The translations under genes were made by a program, and so were the position numbers. Below, in pieces: positions 8,227 through 14,841 of a stretch of DNA of 19,191 nt. Source of the DNA: Burkholderiales bacterium (GTDB lineage: Bacteria > Pseudomonadota > Gammaproteobacteria > Burkholderiales > Burkholderiaceae_C); NCBI GenBank assembly GCA_028869035.1, contig JAGWTL010000016.1, forward strand, positions 1 to 19,191. The letters are read 5' to 3'. Positions within the stretch are counted from its first letter, which is position 1. Each line of letters begins with the position of its first letter. The notes under the pieces are model-generated. The model saw only the letters and a program-made list of their open reading frames with translations, did no database searches and was not told where the DNA came from.

Positions 8227-8862
8227 TTGTTTTCCATCATACAAGCCGCTGGTTGGCCGATCTGGCCCCTGATCATCTGCTCCATCCTCGGACTGGCCCT
8301 GATCATCGAACGTTTCCTGAGCCTCAAGACCGCCAAGGTCGCGCCCCCCCAGTTGCTGGACGAGGTGCTCCAGGCCTCCAGCACCGCACTGCCCGCCCCC
8401 GACGTGATCGCCCAGCTCGAGAAGAACTCGGCCCTGGGTGAGGTGCTGGCCAGCGGTCTGCAGGCCCTGCAGGCCAAGCCGAACAGCAGCGACGAGGAAT
8501 TGCGCAATGCGCTGGAGAGCAGCGGCCGCGTGGTGACCCACCGTCTGGAGCGCTACCTCAGCGCCCTGGCCACTATCGCCTCCGTGGCCCCGCTCATGGG
8601 CCTGTTCGGCACCGTGATCGGCATGATCGAGATCTTCGGCTCCCAGGCCCCTGCCGGAGGCGCCACCGGGGGTAACCCGGCCCAGTTGGCCCACGGCATC
8701 TCGATCGCCCTGTACAACACGGCTTATGGCCTGATCATCGCCATCCCGGCCCTGATCTTCTGGCGCTACTTCCGTGCGCGCGTCGATGAGTACCTGCTGA
8801 TCCTGGAACAGGCCGGCGAGCGCCTGCTGCAACACCTGGCCACGCTGCGCGCACCCTCATGA
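8227..8862 (+). CDS. exbB: ExbB/TolQ/MotA-family proton channel protein
   Basis: Inner-membrane component that, with ExbD, uses the proton motive force to energise TonB-type or related envelope processes. The 211-residue protein has the family's three helices at about 11-30 (WPLIICSILGLALIIERF), 113-137 (TIASVAPLMGLFGTVIGMIEIF) and 157-181 (GISIALYNTAYGLIIAIPALIFWRYF), with a large cytoplasmic loop between the first two. It starts at TTG 8227: GGAGG ends at 8220, six bases upstream, and MFSIIQAAGWPIWPL is the expected N-terminus. A nearby ATG at 8214 is in another frame. Its stop overlaps the exbD start (ATGA at 8859-8862). No tonB or receptor is adjacent, so the partner process could be TonB-dependent uptake or an envelope function tied to the lpxK-kdsB neighbours. 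Confidence 0.93.
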   Translation: MFSIIQAAGWPIWPLIICSILGLALIIERFLSLKTAKVAPPQLLDEVLQASSTALPAPDVIAQLEKNSALGEVLASGLQALQAKPNSSDEELRNALESSGRVVTHRLERYLSALATIASVAPLMGLFGTVIGMIEIFGSQAPAGGATGGNPAQLAHGISIALYNTAYGLIIAIPALIFWRYFRARVDEYLLILEQAGERLLQHLATLRAPS

Positions 8863-9293
8863 AGCTGCATTTCCGCCGCCCCAGCCGCGAGGAACCGGAG
8901 ATCAATCTGATCCCCTTCATCGACGTGCTGCTGGTGATCCTGATCTTCCTGATGCTATCGACGACCTACAGCAAGTTCACCGAAATGCAGCTGCGCCTGC
9001 CGGTGGCTGACACCGATGCCCAACGCGACTACCCCAAGGAAGTCATCGTGGCGGTCAGCAGCGAGGGCAACTACGCGGTGAACCGGGCGGCCGTCGAAGG
9101 CCGCAGCGTGGAAGCCGTGCTTGCCGCCCTGCTGCAGGCGGCCAAGGCCGGCAAGGACACCGTGGTCATCATCAGTGCCGACGCCAGCGCGCGCCACCAG
9201 TCCGTCGTCACGGTGATGGAGGCGGCGCGGCGCGCCGGCCTGACGCAGATCACCTTTGCCACCCAGTCCTCGGCGCAGGCAGGCGGCCGCTGA
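8859..9293 (+). CDS. exbD: ExbD/TolR-family biopolymer transport protein
   Basis: Partner of ExbB. The 144-residue protein has a short cytoplasmic N-terminus, one membrane helix at about residues 19-39 carrying the essential proton-handling aspartate (Asp22 in INLIPFIDVLLVILIFLML), and a periplasmic domain of about 100 residues. The latter ends in the ADASARHQSVVTVMEAARRAGLTQITFAT segment typical of the family. It overlaps exbB by four bases, implying translational coupling, and is followed by lpxK after five bases. This places the motor pair at the head of an envelope-biogenesis operon. Confidence 0.93.
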   Translation: MKLHFRRPSREEPEINLIPFIDVLLVILIFLMLSTTYSKFTEMQLRLPVADTDAQRDYPKEVIVAVSSEGNYAVNRAAVEGRSVEAVLAALLQAAKAGKDTVVIISADASARHQSVVTVMEAARRAGLTQITFATQSSAQAGGR

Positions 9294-9298
9294 AGGCC

Positions 9299-10330
9299 AT
9301 GGCCAGCCCCTCCCAGCCACCCTGGCAACGCACCCTCATCGACAGCTGGCAGCGGCGCAGCCCGCTGTCTTGGGCGCTGTGGCCGCTGTCCCTGCTCATG
9401 GGCCTGCTGGTGCGCCTGCGCCAGGGCCTCTATCTCAGCGGCTTTCTGCGCCGGAATCTGCTGCCGGTGCCCGTCATCATTGTCGGCAACGTCGTGGTGG
9501 GCGGTGCGGGCAAGACACCTGTGGTGATGGCCCTGGTCAGACACCTGCAGTCGCGCGGCCTGCACCCTGGCGTGATTTCGCGTGGTTACGGTCGCCGTAC
9601 CCATGACTGCCGCGAAGTGCGCGCCGACAGTCCCGTGCACGATGTGGGGGACGAGCCAGCCCTGATCCACCGCAACACCGGCGTGCCGGTCTTCGTGGCG
9701 ACACGCCGCGTCGAAGCCGCGCGCGCCCTGCTGCAAGCCTACCCACAGACCGACCTGCTGCTCAGTGACGACGGCCTGCAGCACTACGCCCTGGCGCGCG
9801 ACATCGAGATCTGCGTCTTCGACGACCGCGGCGTGGGCAATGGTTTTCTGCTGCCGGCGGGCCCGCTGCGCGAGCCCTGGCCGCGTTATGCGGACCTGGT
9901 GCTGCACACCGGCAGCCGGCCAGCTTTCACCGGCTACACCGCGCGGCGCGCCCTGGCCGCACAGGCGGTGCGCAGTGATGGCAGCCGCGTGGACCTGGTG
10001 GCCCTGGCGCAGGACGGTCGCCCCCTGCTGGCCGTCGCCGGCACAGCCCGGCCCCAGGCCTTCTTCGACATGCTGCAGGCCCTGGGTCTGCCGCTGTCGC
10101 TCACCGTGGCCCGCCCCGACCACGACGACTACGCCCACTGGCAGCGCCCGCTGGAACGCGACTACACCCTGCTGTGCACGGAGAAGGACGCCCTCAAGCT
10201 CTGGGCTCACCACCCCGATGCACTGGCGGTGCCACTGAACTTCGCGCCCGAGCCGGCTTTTTACGCGGCGCTGGACCGTCTGCTCGAAGCGACACAGCTA
10301 TCATCGCCCCATGGACACCCGACTCCTTGA
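9299..10330 (+). CDS. lpxK: Tetraacyldisaccharide 4'-kinase
   Basis: Phosphorylates the 4' position of the lipid A disaccharide precursor to give lipid IVA on the inner face of the inner membrane. The 343-residue product has an N-terminal membrane-associating helix (about residues 21-47), a Walker A motif VGNVVVGGAGKTP at 62-74, ISRGYGRR shortly after, the LLLSDDGLQHYAL segment with the conserved DDGLQH, and FDDRGVGNGFLLPAGPLREP. All are LpxK hallmarks. The start at ATG 9299 has only a weak AAGG upstream, as expected for a coupled gene five bases after exbD. Its last 20 bases overlap the Trm112-like gene. The neighbouring kdsB acts in the next lipid A/core step (Kdo activation), so the grouping is functional. 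Confidence 0.96.
   Translation: MASPSQPPWQRTLIDSWQRRSPLSWALWPLSLLMGLLVRLRQGLYLSGFLRRNLLPVPVIIVGNVVVGGAGKTPVVMALVRHLQSRGLHPGVISRGYGRRTHDCREVRADSPVHDVGDEPALIHRNTGVPVFVATRRVEAARALLQAYPQTDLLLSDDGLQHYALARDIEICVFDDRGVGNGFLLPAGPLREPWPRYADLVLHTGSRPAFTGYTARRALAAQAVRSDGSRVDLVALAQDGRPLLAVAGTARPQAFFDMLQALGLPLSLTVARPDHDDYAHWQRPLERDYTLLCTEKDALKLWAHHPDALAVPLNFAPEPAFYAALDRLLEATQLSSPHGHPTP
10299..10304 (+). promoter_or_regulatory. Candidate -10 element abutting the Trm112-like gene start
   Basis: TATCAT lies inside the lpxK 3' end, six bases before the ATG at 10311. Transcription from it would begin at or next to the start codon, giving a leaderless mRNA. No Shine-Dalgarno sequence precedes this ATG, and no clear -35 hexamer is seen. 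Confidence 0.3.
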
Positions 10331-10493
10331 ACTGCTGGTCTGCCCCGTGACCAAGGGCCCGCTCGAATACGACCGCGAGAAGCAGGAACTGAGCTCGCGC
10401 AGCGCGCGCCTGGCCTACCCGATCCGCGACGGCATCCCGGTGCTGCTGGAAAACGAGGCGCGCACGCTGAGCGACGAAGAACTCGGGCTCTGA
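10311..10493 (+). CDS. Trm112-like / UPF0434 (YcaR-type) small protein
   Basis: A 60-residue protein with the UPF0434 signature: LLELLVCPVTKGPLEYD at the N-terminus and LAYPIRDGIPVLLENEAR at the C-terminal half. The fold is related to the zinc-ribbon Trm112 activators of methyltransferases, but here only one cysteine (in CPVTKGPL) remains, so a bound zinc is unlikely. Genes of this family commonly sit between lpxK and kdsB in proteobacteria, as here (20-base overlap with lpxK, four bases before kdsB), yet the role is not firmly known. The ATG at 10311 lacks a Shine-Dalgarno sequence. Confidence 0.9.
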   Translation: MDTRLLELLVCPVTKGPLEYDREKQELSSRSARLAYPIRDGIPVLLENEARTLSDEELGL

Positions 10494-10497
10494 AGCC

Positions 10498-11289
10498 ATG
10501 TCCTTCACCGTCCTGATCCCGGCACGGCTGGCCTCGACCCGTCTGCCCAACAAACCCCTGGCCGACATCGCCGGCCTGCCCATGATCGCGCGCGTGGCTC
10601 GGCGTGTCGGCAGCGGCATGCCGGCAGGCACGCGCGTGGTGGTCGCGGGCGACAGCCCCGACATCCTGCAGGCCTGCGCGCGACATGGCGTCGAAGCCGT
10701 GCTCACGCGCGTCGACCACCCCAGCGGCAGTGACCGCCTGGCCGAGGCCTGTGACCTGCTGGGCTTGCCCGACGACGCCCTGATCGTGAATGTGCAGGGC
10801 GACGAACCCCTGATCGACCCCGCACTGGTCTCGTCCGTGGCCGAACTGCTGCGCCAGCGCCCCGAGGCCAGCATGAGCACGGCCGCCCACCCCATCCATG
10901 AGTTGGCTGATTTCGTGAACCCCAACGTGGTCAAGGTGGTGCTCGATGCGCGCGACCTGGCCCTGTACTTCAGCCGTGCACCCATCCCGCACTGGCGGGA
11001 TCAGCCCAAGTCCACCGGGGGGCGGGCCGACGGCTTCACCCAGGACGTGACGTCCCGGCCCGAGCCGGCGCCGCTGCGCCACATCGGCATCTATGGCTAC
11101 CGTGCCGGTTTCCTGCGCCAGTTCCCCAAGTTGCCGCCGGCCCCGATCGAGGTGACCGAGGCCCTGGAGCAACTGCGCGCGATGTGGCACGGCCACCGCA
11201 TCGTCGTGCACGTGACGCCGCAGGCCCCGGGCGCCGGCGTGGACACCCCCGAGGACCTGGTGCGCGTACGCCGACTGTTTGCCGCCTGA
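10498..11289 (+). CDS. kdsB: 3-deoxy-manno-octulosonate cytidylyltransferase
   Basis: Activates Kdo with CTP to CMP-Kdo, the donor for the first inner-core sugars of lipopolysaccharide; cytoplasmic. The 263-residue product is slightly longer than E. coli KdsB (248). It shows the nucleotide-binding start FTVLIPARLASTRLPNKPLADIAGLPMI, VVVAGDSPDI, the CTP/metal motif VNVQGDEPLI, ALYFSRAPIPHWRD, and LRHIGIYGYRAGFL. The extra length lies mainly in a stretch of about 17 residues after HWRD (near residues 166-182), a polar loop with Pro, Gly and Arg. It begins four bases after the Trm112-like gene and ends the operon; a gap of 159 bases separates it from adk. Confidence 0.96.
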   Translation: MSFTVLIPARLASTRLPNKPLADIAGLPMIARVARRVGSGMPAGTRVVVAGDSPDILQACARHGVEAVLTRVDHPSGSDRLAEACDLLGLPDDALIVNVQGDEPLIDPALVSSVAELLRQRPEASMSTAAHPIHELADFVNPNVVKVVLDARDLALYFSRAPIPHWRDQPKSTGGRADGFTQDVTSRPEPAPLRHIGIYGYRAGFLRQFPKLPPAPIEVTEALEQLRAMWHGHRIVVHVTPQAPGAGVDTPEDLVRVRRLFAA

Positions 11290-11448
11290 AACGATCCGAG
11301 GATCGCTGGTCCGGGATGAAAACGGCCTCGCGGAATCTGTAAGTTTCATTCAGGTTACGGCATGCTATCCTCGCCTCAGTCATGCAGCTGACATGCACCG
11401 CCATGGTGCTGTCGCTGGCTAAGAACAGCAAAACATCCGAGGGTATCC

Positions 11449-12105
11449 ATGAGACTGATCCTGTTGGGCGCACCCGGCGCCGGCAAGGGCACGCAAGCCG
11501 CCTTTATCTGCCAGAAATACGGCATCCCGCAAATCTCCACCGGCGACATGTTGCGCGCCGCCGTGAAAGCCGGCACCCCGCTGGGCCTGAAAGCCAAGGC
11601 CGTGATGGAGTCGGGCGCCCTGGTCAGTGACGATCTGATCATCAACCTGGTCAAGGAACGCATCGCCCAGCCGGACTGCGCCAAGGGCTTTCTGTTCGAC
11701 GGATTCCCGCGCACCATCCCCCAGGCCGACGCCATGAAGGCGGCCGGCGTGAAACTGGACTACGTGCTGGAAATCGACGTGCCTTTCGAAGCCATCATCG
11801 AGCGCATGAGCGGTCGGCGTTCGCATCCGGCCTCGGGCCGCACCTACCATGTCAAGTTCAATCCGCCCAAGGTGGCGGGCAAGGACGACGTGACCGGCGA
11901 AGCGCTGGTGCAGCGTGACGACGACAAGGAAGAGACCGTCAAGAAGCGCCTGGACGTCTACAGCGCCCAGACCCGCCCGCTGGTGGACTACTACAGCAGT
12001 TGGGCCCGTCAGGAACCGGGCGCCGCCCCCAGGTACCGCGCCATCAGCGGCATGGGCAGCGTGGAGGACATCACCGCGCGTGCGCTGCAGGCCCTGTCCG
12101 GCTGA
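11449..12105 (+). CDS. adk: Adenylate kinase, long-LID form
   Basis: Interconverts ATP + AMP and 2 ADP; cytoplasmic and essential. The 218-residue product shows the P-loop GAPGAGKGT at residues 7-15, the AMP-binding region STGDMLRAAV, FDGFPRTIPQADAM near residue 84, and a full LID domain beginning RMSGRRSHPASGRTYHVKFNPP at about 122. The LID has no four-cysteine zinc site, as in most Gram-negative enzymes. GAGGG lies about six bases before the ATG. The 159-base gap after kdsB carries a TATCCT at 11366, which could be a -10, so adk probably has its own promoter. It ends at an intrinsic terminator 22 bases downstream. Confidence 0.97.
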   Translation: MRLILLGAPGAGKGTQAAFICQKYGIPQISTGDMLRAAVKAGTPLGLKAKAVMESGALVSDDLIINLVKERIAQPDCAKGFLFDGFPRTIPQADAMKAAGVKLDYVLEIDVPFEAIIERMSGRRSHPASGRTYHVKFNPPKVAGKDDVTGEALVQRDDDKEETVKKRLDVYSAQTRPLVDYYSSWARQEPGAAPRYRAISGMGSVEDITARALQALSG

Positions 12106-12126
12106 ACCAGTTCCCAGACTAGACAC

Positions 12127-12150
12127 AAAGGCCGCAGATGCGGCCTTTTT
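12127..12150 (+). terminator. Intrinsic terminator of adk
   Basis: Perfect 9-bp stem AAAGGCCGC / GCGGCCTTT with an AGAT loop, running into TTTTT on the plus strand. On the minus strand only TTT follows, so it may also weakly serve the convergent diguanylate cyclase gene. Confidence 0.88.
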
Positions 12151-12167
12151 CAGTCTGCGGCCGTACC

Positions 12168-13238
12168 TCAGAACAGCTCGACGCCGCCGTCACGCACATC
12201 CTCGCGCAACAGGCCCTGCTGCACGAGGTCGTCGTAGCTGCACACCCGGTTACGGCCATGGCGCTTGGCGTAATACACCGCCTGGTCAGCCCGGTTGCAG
12301 ACCACGTCCGGAGCGTCTGAGGCTCCGATGCTGCTGAGCCCCGCGCTCGCCGTGATGTTCCCGGCCTGTGGAAACCGGTACTGCTCCATCTTCCGCCTGA
12401 AGCGCTCGACCGTGAGCAGGGCGGCCGCATGGTCCGGACAACGCAGCAGAACGACGAACTCCTCGCCGCCAAAGCGATAGACGCGGTCATAGCCGCGAAA
12501 GGTGGTCTTGAGGATGCGCCCCACCAGGATGAGCACCTCGTCGCCGATCTGATGGCCGAATTGATCGTTGACCTGTTTGAAATGGTCTACATCGATCATG
12601 GCCAGCCAGAATTGTTCACCAAGCCTGACCCGCCGGCGCTGGAGATGAGCATCCGACTGAGCCCCCGCGTCTACTACAGTATCGGCCGCCCGATCCTCCC
12701 GCAGGGACCGGTAAAAGGTCTCCTCAAAGGACTTGCGGTTGAGCAAGCCCGTCAGCGCATCGCGTTCGCTGTACATGAACATGCTGTGCATGTTGCGGTA
12801 GATCCGCAGCACCCGCTCGATGCTGGCCAGCGCCAGGGGATCGAGTCGCGCGATCGAGCGGATCTCGATCACCCCCGTCTCCCCTATGTCATGACCAGCG
12901 AACAGCGGCAGGCAGGTGAGGCAGTCTCCGTCCAGGCCCTCGGCCTGTTCAACGACCGGCAGGTTGACCTCCAGGCAGCGCTGGCGCGGCGTGTCGTTTT
13001 CGATTCGCTCCAACAGCCGGAAATCGGCATGCATGGGATCGTTGACCTCCACCGCGCTCCCGCGCCGCAGCACGATCTGGGGCAGCCACCGCTGGTCATT
13101 GGCATCGTGCATGACCATGTACAGGGTCATACTGATCGGTTCGAGCAGTTTCGTCAGCACACGCACCAGCGCCCTATCGAGCGCCACACGATCACGTTGA
13201 TCGGTCAGGGTCGCGATTTGGTCGATCAGGTGGAACAT
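12168..13238 (-). CDS. Diguanylate cyclase, GGDEF domain with N-terminal GAF-like sensor region
   Basis: Predicted to make cyclic di-GMP from two GTP. Of 356 residues, about 1-150 form a soluble alpha/beta region that looks GAF-like; no membrane helix or signal peptide is present, so it should sense a cytoplasmic cue. The GGDEF domain starts at DALTGLLNRKSFEE (about 160), continues with the metal-binding MIDVDHFKQVND (about 214) and has the active-site loop GGEEF at 257-261. An intact inhibitory site RGYD (248-251) lies five residues before GGEEF, so product feedback inhibition is expected. A polar insertion of about 28 residues (about 181-208) separates the first helix from the first core strand. 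The ATG at 13236-13238 has only a weak ribosome-binding site. The gene stands alone; its target process cannot be told. Confidence 0.9.
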   Translation of the reverse strand: MFHLIDQIATLTDQRDRVALDRALVRVLTKLLEPISMTLYMVMHDANDQRWLPQIVLRRGSAVEVNDPMHADFRLLERIENDTPRQRCLEVNLPVVEQAEGLDGDCLTCLPLFAGHDIGETGVIEIRSIARLDPLALASIERVLRIYRNMHSMFMYSERDALTGLLNRKSFEETFYRSLREDRAADTVVDAGAQSDAHLQRRRVRLGEQFWLAMIDVDHFKQVNDQFGHQIGDEVLILVGRILKTTFRGYDRVYRFGGEEFVVLLRCPDHAAALLTVERFRRKMEQYRFPQAGNITASAGLSSIGASDAPDVVCNRADQAVYYAKRHGRNRVCSYDDLVQQGLLREDVRDGGVELF

Positions 13239-13358
13239 GCCGGCAGCCGTAGTACATTTCTATTGTGTCAAGGAAGCGCTTCGCCGCGCATGGTCACGGA
13301 TCATAATCTGCGACTGTATTCACCGCCGGCAGCTGCGAGCCGCGCTGATCGTTCCGGT

Positions 13359-13691
13359 TCAAACCGGACTGGAGCGCAAGCCGTAGACGCGGCGTCCCAC
13401 AAACAGGTACTCGGCGCGCAGGGTAGCTTCGCCCTTTTCCTCGTGGAAGGCGAAACCCAGCACGCCCACGGCGTCGCCTGCCTTGAGCGGGGTCACATTC
13501 CAGGCCTGCATGCGGGTGAGCGGCGCCAGTTCGATTTCCCAGCGACTGTCCTTGCGACGCGGCAGCCGGGCCCGGACCAGCAGGGCCATGCCATCGACCG
13601 GTGCGGTCTGCGCCAGATCGGACGGCAGCGTCAAGGGGGACTACAGCTCCAGCACCAACTCGGCATGCGGGTTCTGCCAGCGCACGAGGTG
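13359..13691 (-). pseudogene. Decayed DUF6152-like gene (N-terminus lost, internal stop)
   Basis: The minus-strand frame reads HLVRWQNPHAELVLEL from 13691, meets an in-frame TAG at 13641-13643, then continues without a break for 94 codons (SPLTLPSDLAQ ... RWEIELAPLTRMQAWNV ... LKAGDAVGVLGFAF ... LRAEYLFVGRRVYGLRSSPV) to TGA at 13359-13361. The two parts read as one domain: the VRWxNPHAE strand, the middle and the RAEYL...YGLRSSP ending resemble DUF6152 proteins, a small secreted family of unknown role (from memory). The signal peptide and N-terminus that such proteins carry are missing; upstream the frame turns into unrelated sequence at about 13691. The part after the stop could start at a TTG (13632-13634) but would be only half a domain. 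I read it as a pseudogene. Confidence 0.68.
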
Positions 13692-13774
13692 CCGATCAGC
13701 AAGGCAATGCCGCTGAGGCGCATGACTTCGAGGGCCGGGTAGGCCCAGGCACCGGAGTGCAAGGCGCTGAACAT
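13631..13774 (-). pseudogene. Truncated DUF6644-like membrane-protein start fused to DUF6152 remnant
   Basis: An ATG at 13772-13774, 16 bases after the asparaginase stop, opens a 47-codon frame. The first 28 residues (MFSALHSGAWAYPALEV followed by a hydrophobic GIALLIG) look like the start of a small membrane protein of the DUF6644 type that I associate with DUF6152 genes (memory-based). After about 13691 the sequence switches to the DUF6152-like gene in a different frame, giving a nonsense tail (SCAGRTRMPSWCW...) ending at TGA 13631-13633. The expected remaining helices are absent. The simplest reading is a deletion that joined the head of one gene to the middle of the next. Confidence 0.6.
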
Positions 13775-13790
13775 GACGCGGGGCCGCCTC

Positions 13791-14753
13791 TCAGCACAGG
13801 AGTTCGAGCATCAGCGCCAGTCGCGCCTTGACAGGGCTCAAGCCCGCCGCCACGGGGAACTCGTCGCCAGGCCGAGGCTGCAGAAAGCCATCGGCACATC
13901 GCGTGCTGCGCAGCACGCGTACGCCGGCCGCCTGCGCGCGCCGCAGGGCGGCCACCAGTTCGTGATGCACGGTGCCGCCACCGGTGCCGGCCAGCACCAG
14001 TCCGCGCACCGGCGGAGCCCCATGGCGCGCGGCGACGGCCGGATCCGCCAGCGCGTCCACCGTGGCGCCGCAGGCCGCGGCATGGCTGAGCAGGATCTCG
14101 ACGCGGGGCAGCGCAGGGGCCGCCAGGAGTGCGTCCAGCAGCGCCGTCTGGGACGCATTCGGTGCAGGCCAGTCACGCTGGCGGTCAACGCGCCCCTGGT
14201 GCACGCGCCCGATGTCACCGGCCTCGCCCGAGCTGAAGGCATCGAGCCGCGAGCTGTGCACCTTCTGCACGTCCTGTGCACCGAGGACGCGGCCGGCGCA
14301 GACCGCCAGCACGCCTTGCGCGCCCGCCGTGGCGGCCACTACCACGGCATCGCGCAGGTTCCGCGGACCGTCGGCGTCCGCTGCGTTGGCCGGGCGCATG
14401 GCGCAGGTCAGTACCACGGGTTTGCGGGGTGCCAGCAGGGTCTGCAGCAGAAAGGCCGTCTCCTCCAGCGTGTCGGTCCCGTGGGTGATGACCAGTCCCT
14501 GCACATCGGCCTGCGCCAGCCAGTGGACACACCGCTGCAGCAGCTTCTGCCACACCGCCAGATCCATGTCCTTACTGTCGATCTGGGCCACCTGTTCACT
14601 AAGCAGCACGCAGCTGGCTTGGGTCGTTAGACCGGCCAACAGATCGCTCACCAGCAGTTGCGCGGCCACGTAGTCACGGCTGTCGGCAGCGCTGGCAGCC
14701 AGGCCGGCGATGGTGCCGCCCATCCCCAAAACCACTATTTTTCCGGACCCCAC
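13791..14753 (-). CDS. L-asparaginase (type II-like fold, cytoplasmic)
   Basis: Hydrolyses asparagine (possibly also glutamine) to aspartate and ammonia. The 320-residue product holds all the active-site elements of the bacterial asparaginase/glutaminase family: the nucleophilic Thr in GMGGTIAG (residue 14), a Tyr in SRDYV (28), Ser in DSKDM, the Thr-Asp pair in THGTDTLEETAF, and the Lys in KPVVLTCAMRPANAADADGPRNL. There is no signal peptide, so unlike E. coli AnsB it should be cytoplasmic. I start at GTG 14751-14753, which has GAGGA about seven bases upstream; a TTG two codons earlier lies too close to that site. It is divergent from lexA, and a LexA box begins only five bases beyond its ribosome-binding site. 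Downstream lie the remains of two small genes. Confidence 0.92.
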   Translation of the reverse strand: MGSGKIVVLGMGGTIAGLAASAADSRDYVAAQLLVSDLLAGLTTQASCVLLSEQVAQIDSKDMDLAVWQKLLQRCVHWLAQADVQGLVITHGTDTLEETAFLLQTLLAPRKPVVLTCAMRPANAADADGPRNLRDAVVVAATAGAQGVLAVCAGRVLGAQDVQKVHSSRLDAFSSGEAGDIGRVHQGRVDRQRDWPAPNASQTALLDALLAAPALPRVEILLSHAAACGATVDALADPAVAARHGAPPVRGLVLAGTGGGTVHHELVAALRRAQAAGVRVLRSTRCADGFLQPRPGDEFPVAAGLSPVKARLALMLELLC

Positions 14754-14770
14754 TTGCAATTCCTCAAAAA

Positions 14771-14786
14771 CTGGTTAAAAATACAG
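14771..14786. promoter_or_regulatory. LexA (SOS) box 1
   Basis: CTGGTTAAAAATACAG fits the CTG-N10-CAG rule of proteobacterial LexA operators with an AT-rich centre. It lies 55 bases before the lexA start codon and 17 bases from the asparaginase GTG start. A plausible lexA promoter (TTGCAA at 14754, TAAAAA at 14776) would overlap it. Confidence 0.88.
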
Positions 14787-14789
14787 TTA

Positions 14790-14805
14790 CTGGATATCGA
14801 GACAG
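14790..14805. promoter_or_regulatory. LexA (SOS) box 2
   Basis: CTGGATATCGAGACAG, a second CTG-N10-CAG site three bases after box 1 (centre-to-centre 19 bases). Tandem boxes upstream of lexA are also found in E. coli and point to cooperative self-repression. Confidence 0.8.
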
Positions 14806-14841
14806 TGCCGTCTTGCCATCCAACCCACAGGAGTCATGACC

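Noticed and set aside
13266..13271. TTGACA on the minus strand as -35 of the diguanylate cyclase gene
   Set aside because: No -10-like hexamer lies 16-18 bases downstream; the nearest (TACTAC) is at 11 bases.
13353..13368. Palindrome TCCGGTTCAAACCGGA at the end of the DUF6152-like remnant as a terminator
   Set aside because: It overlaps the stop codon and is not followed by a T tract on either strand; the loop would be very tight.
12429..13742. 437-codon plus-strand frame across the diguanylate cyclase and the pseudogene region
   Set aside because: Antisense to a clear GGDEF gene; no motif recognised, and it spans two unrelated minus-strand genes.
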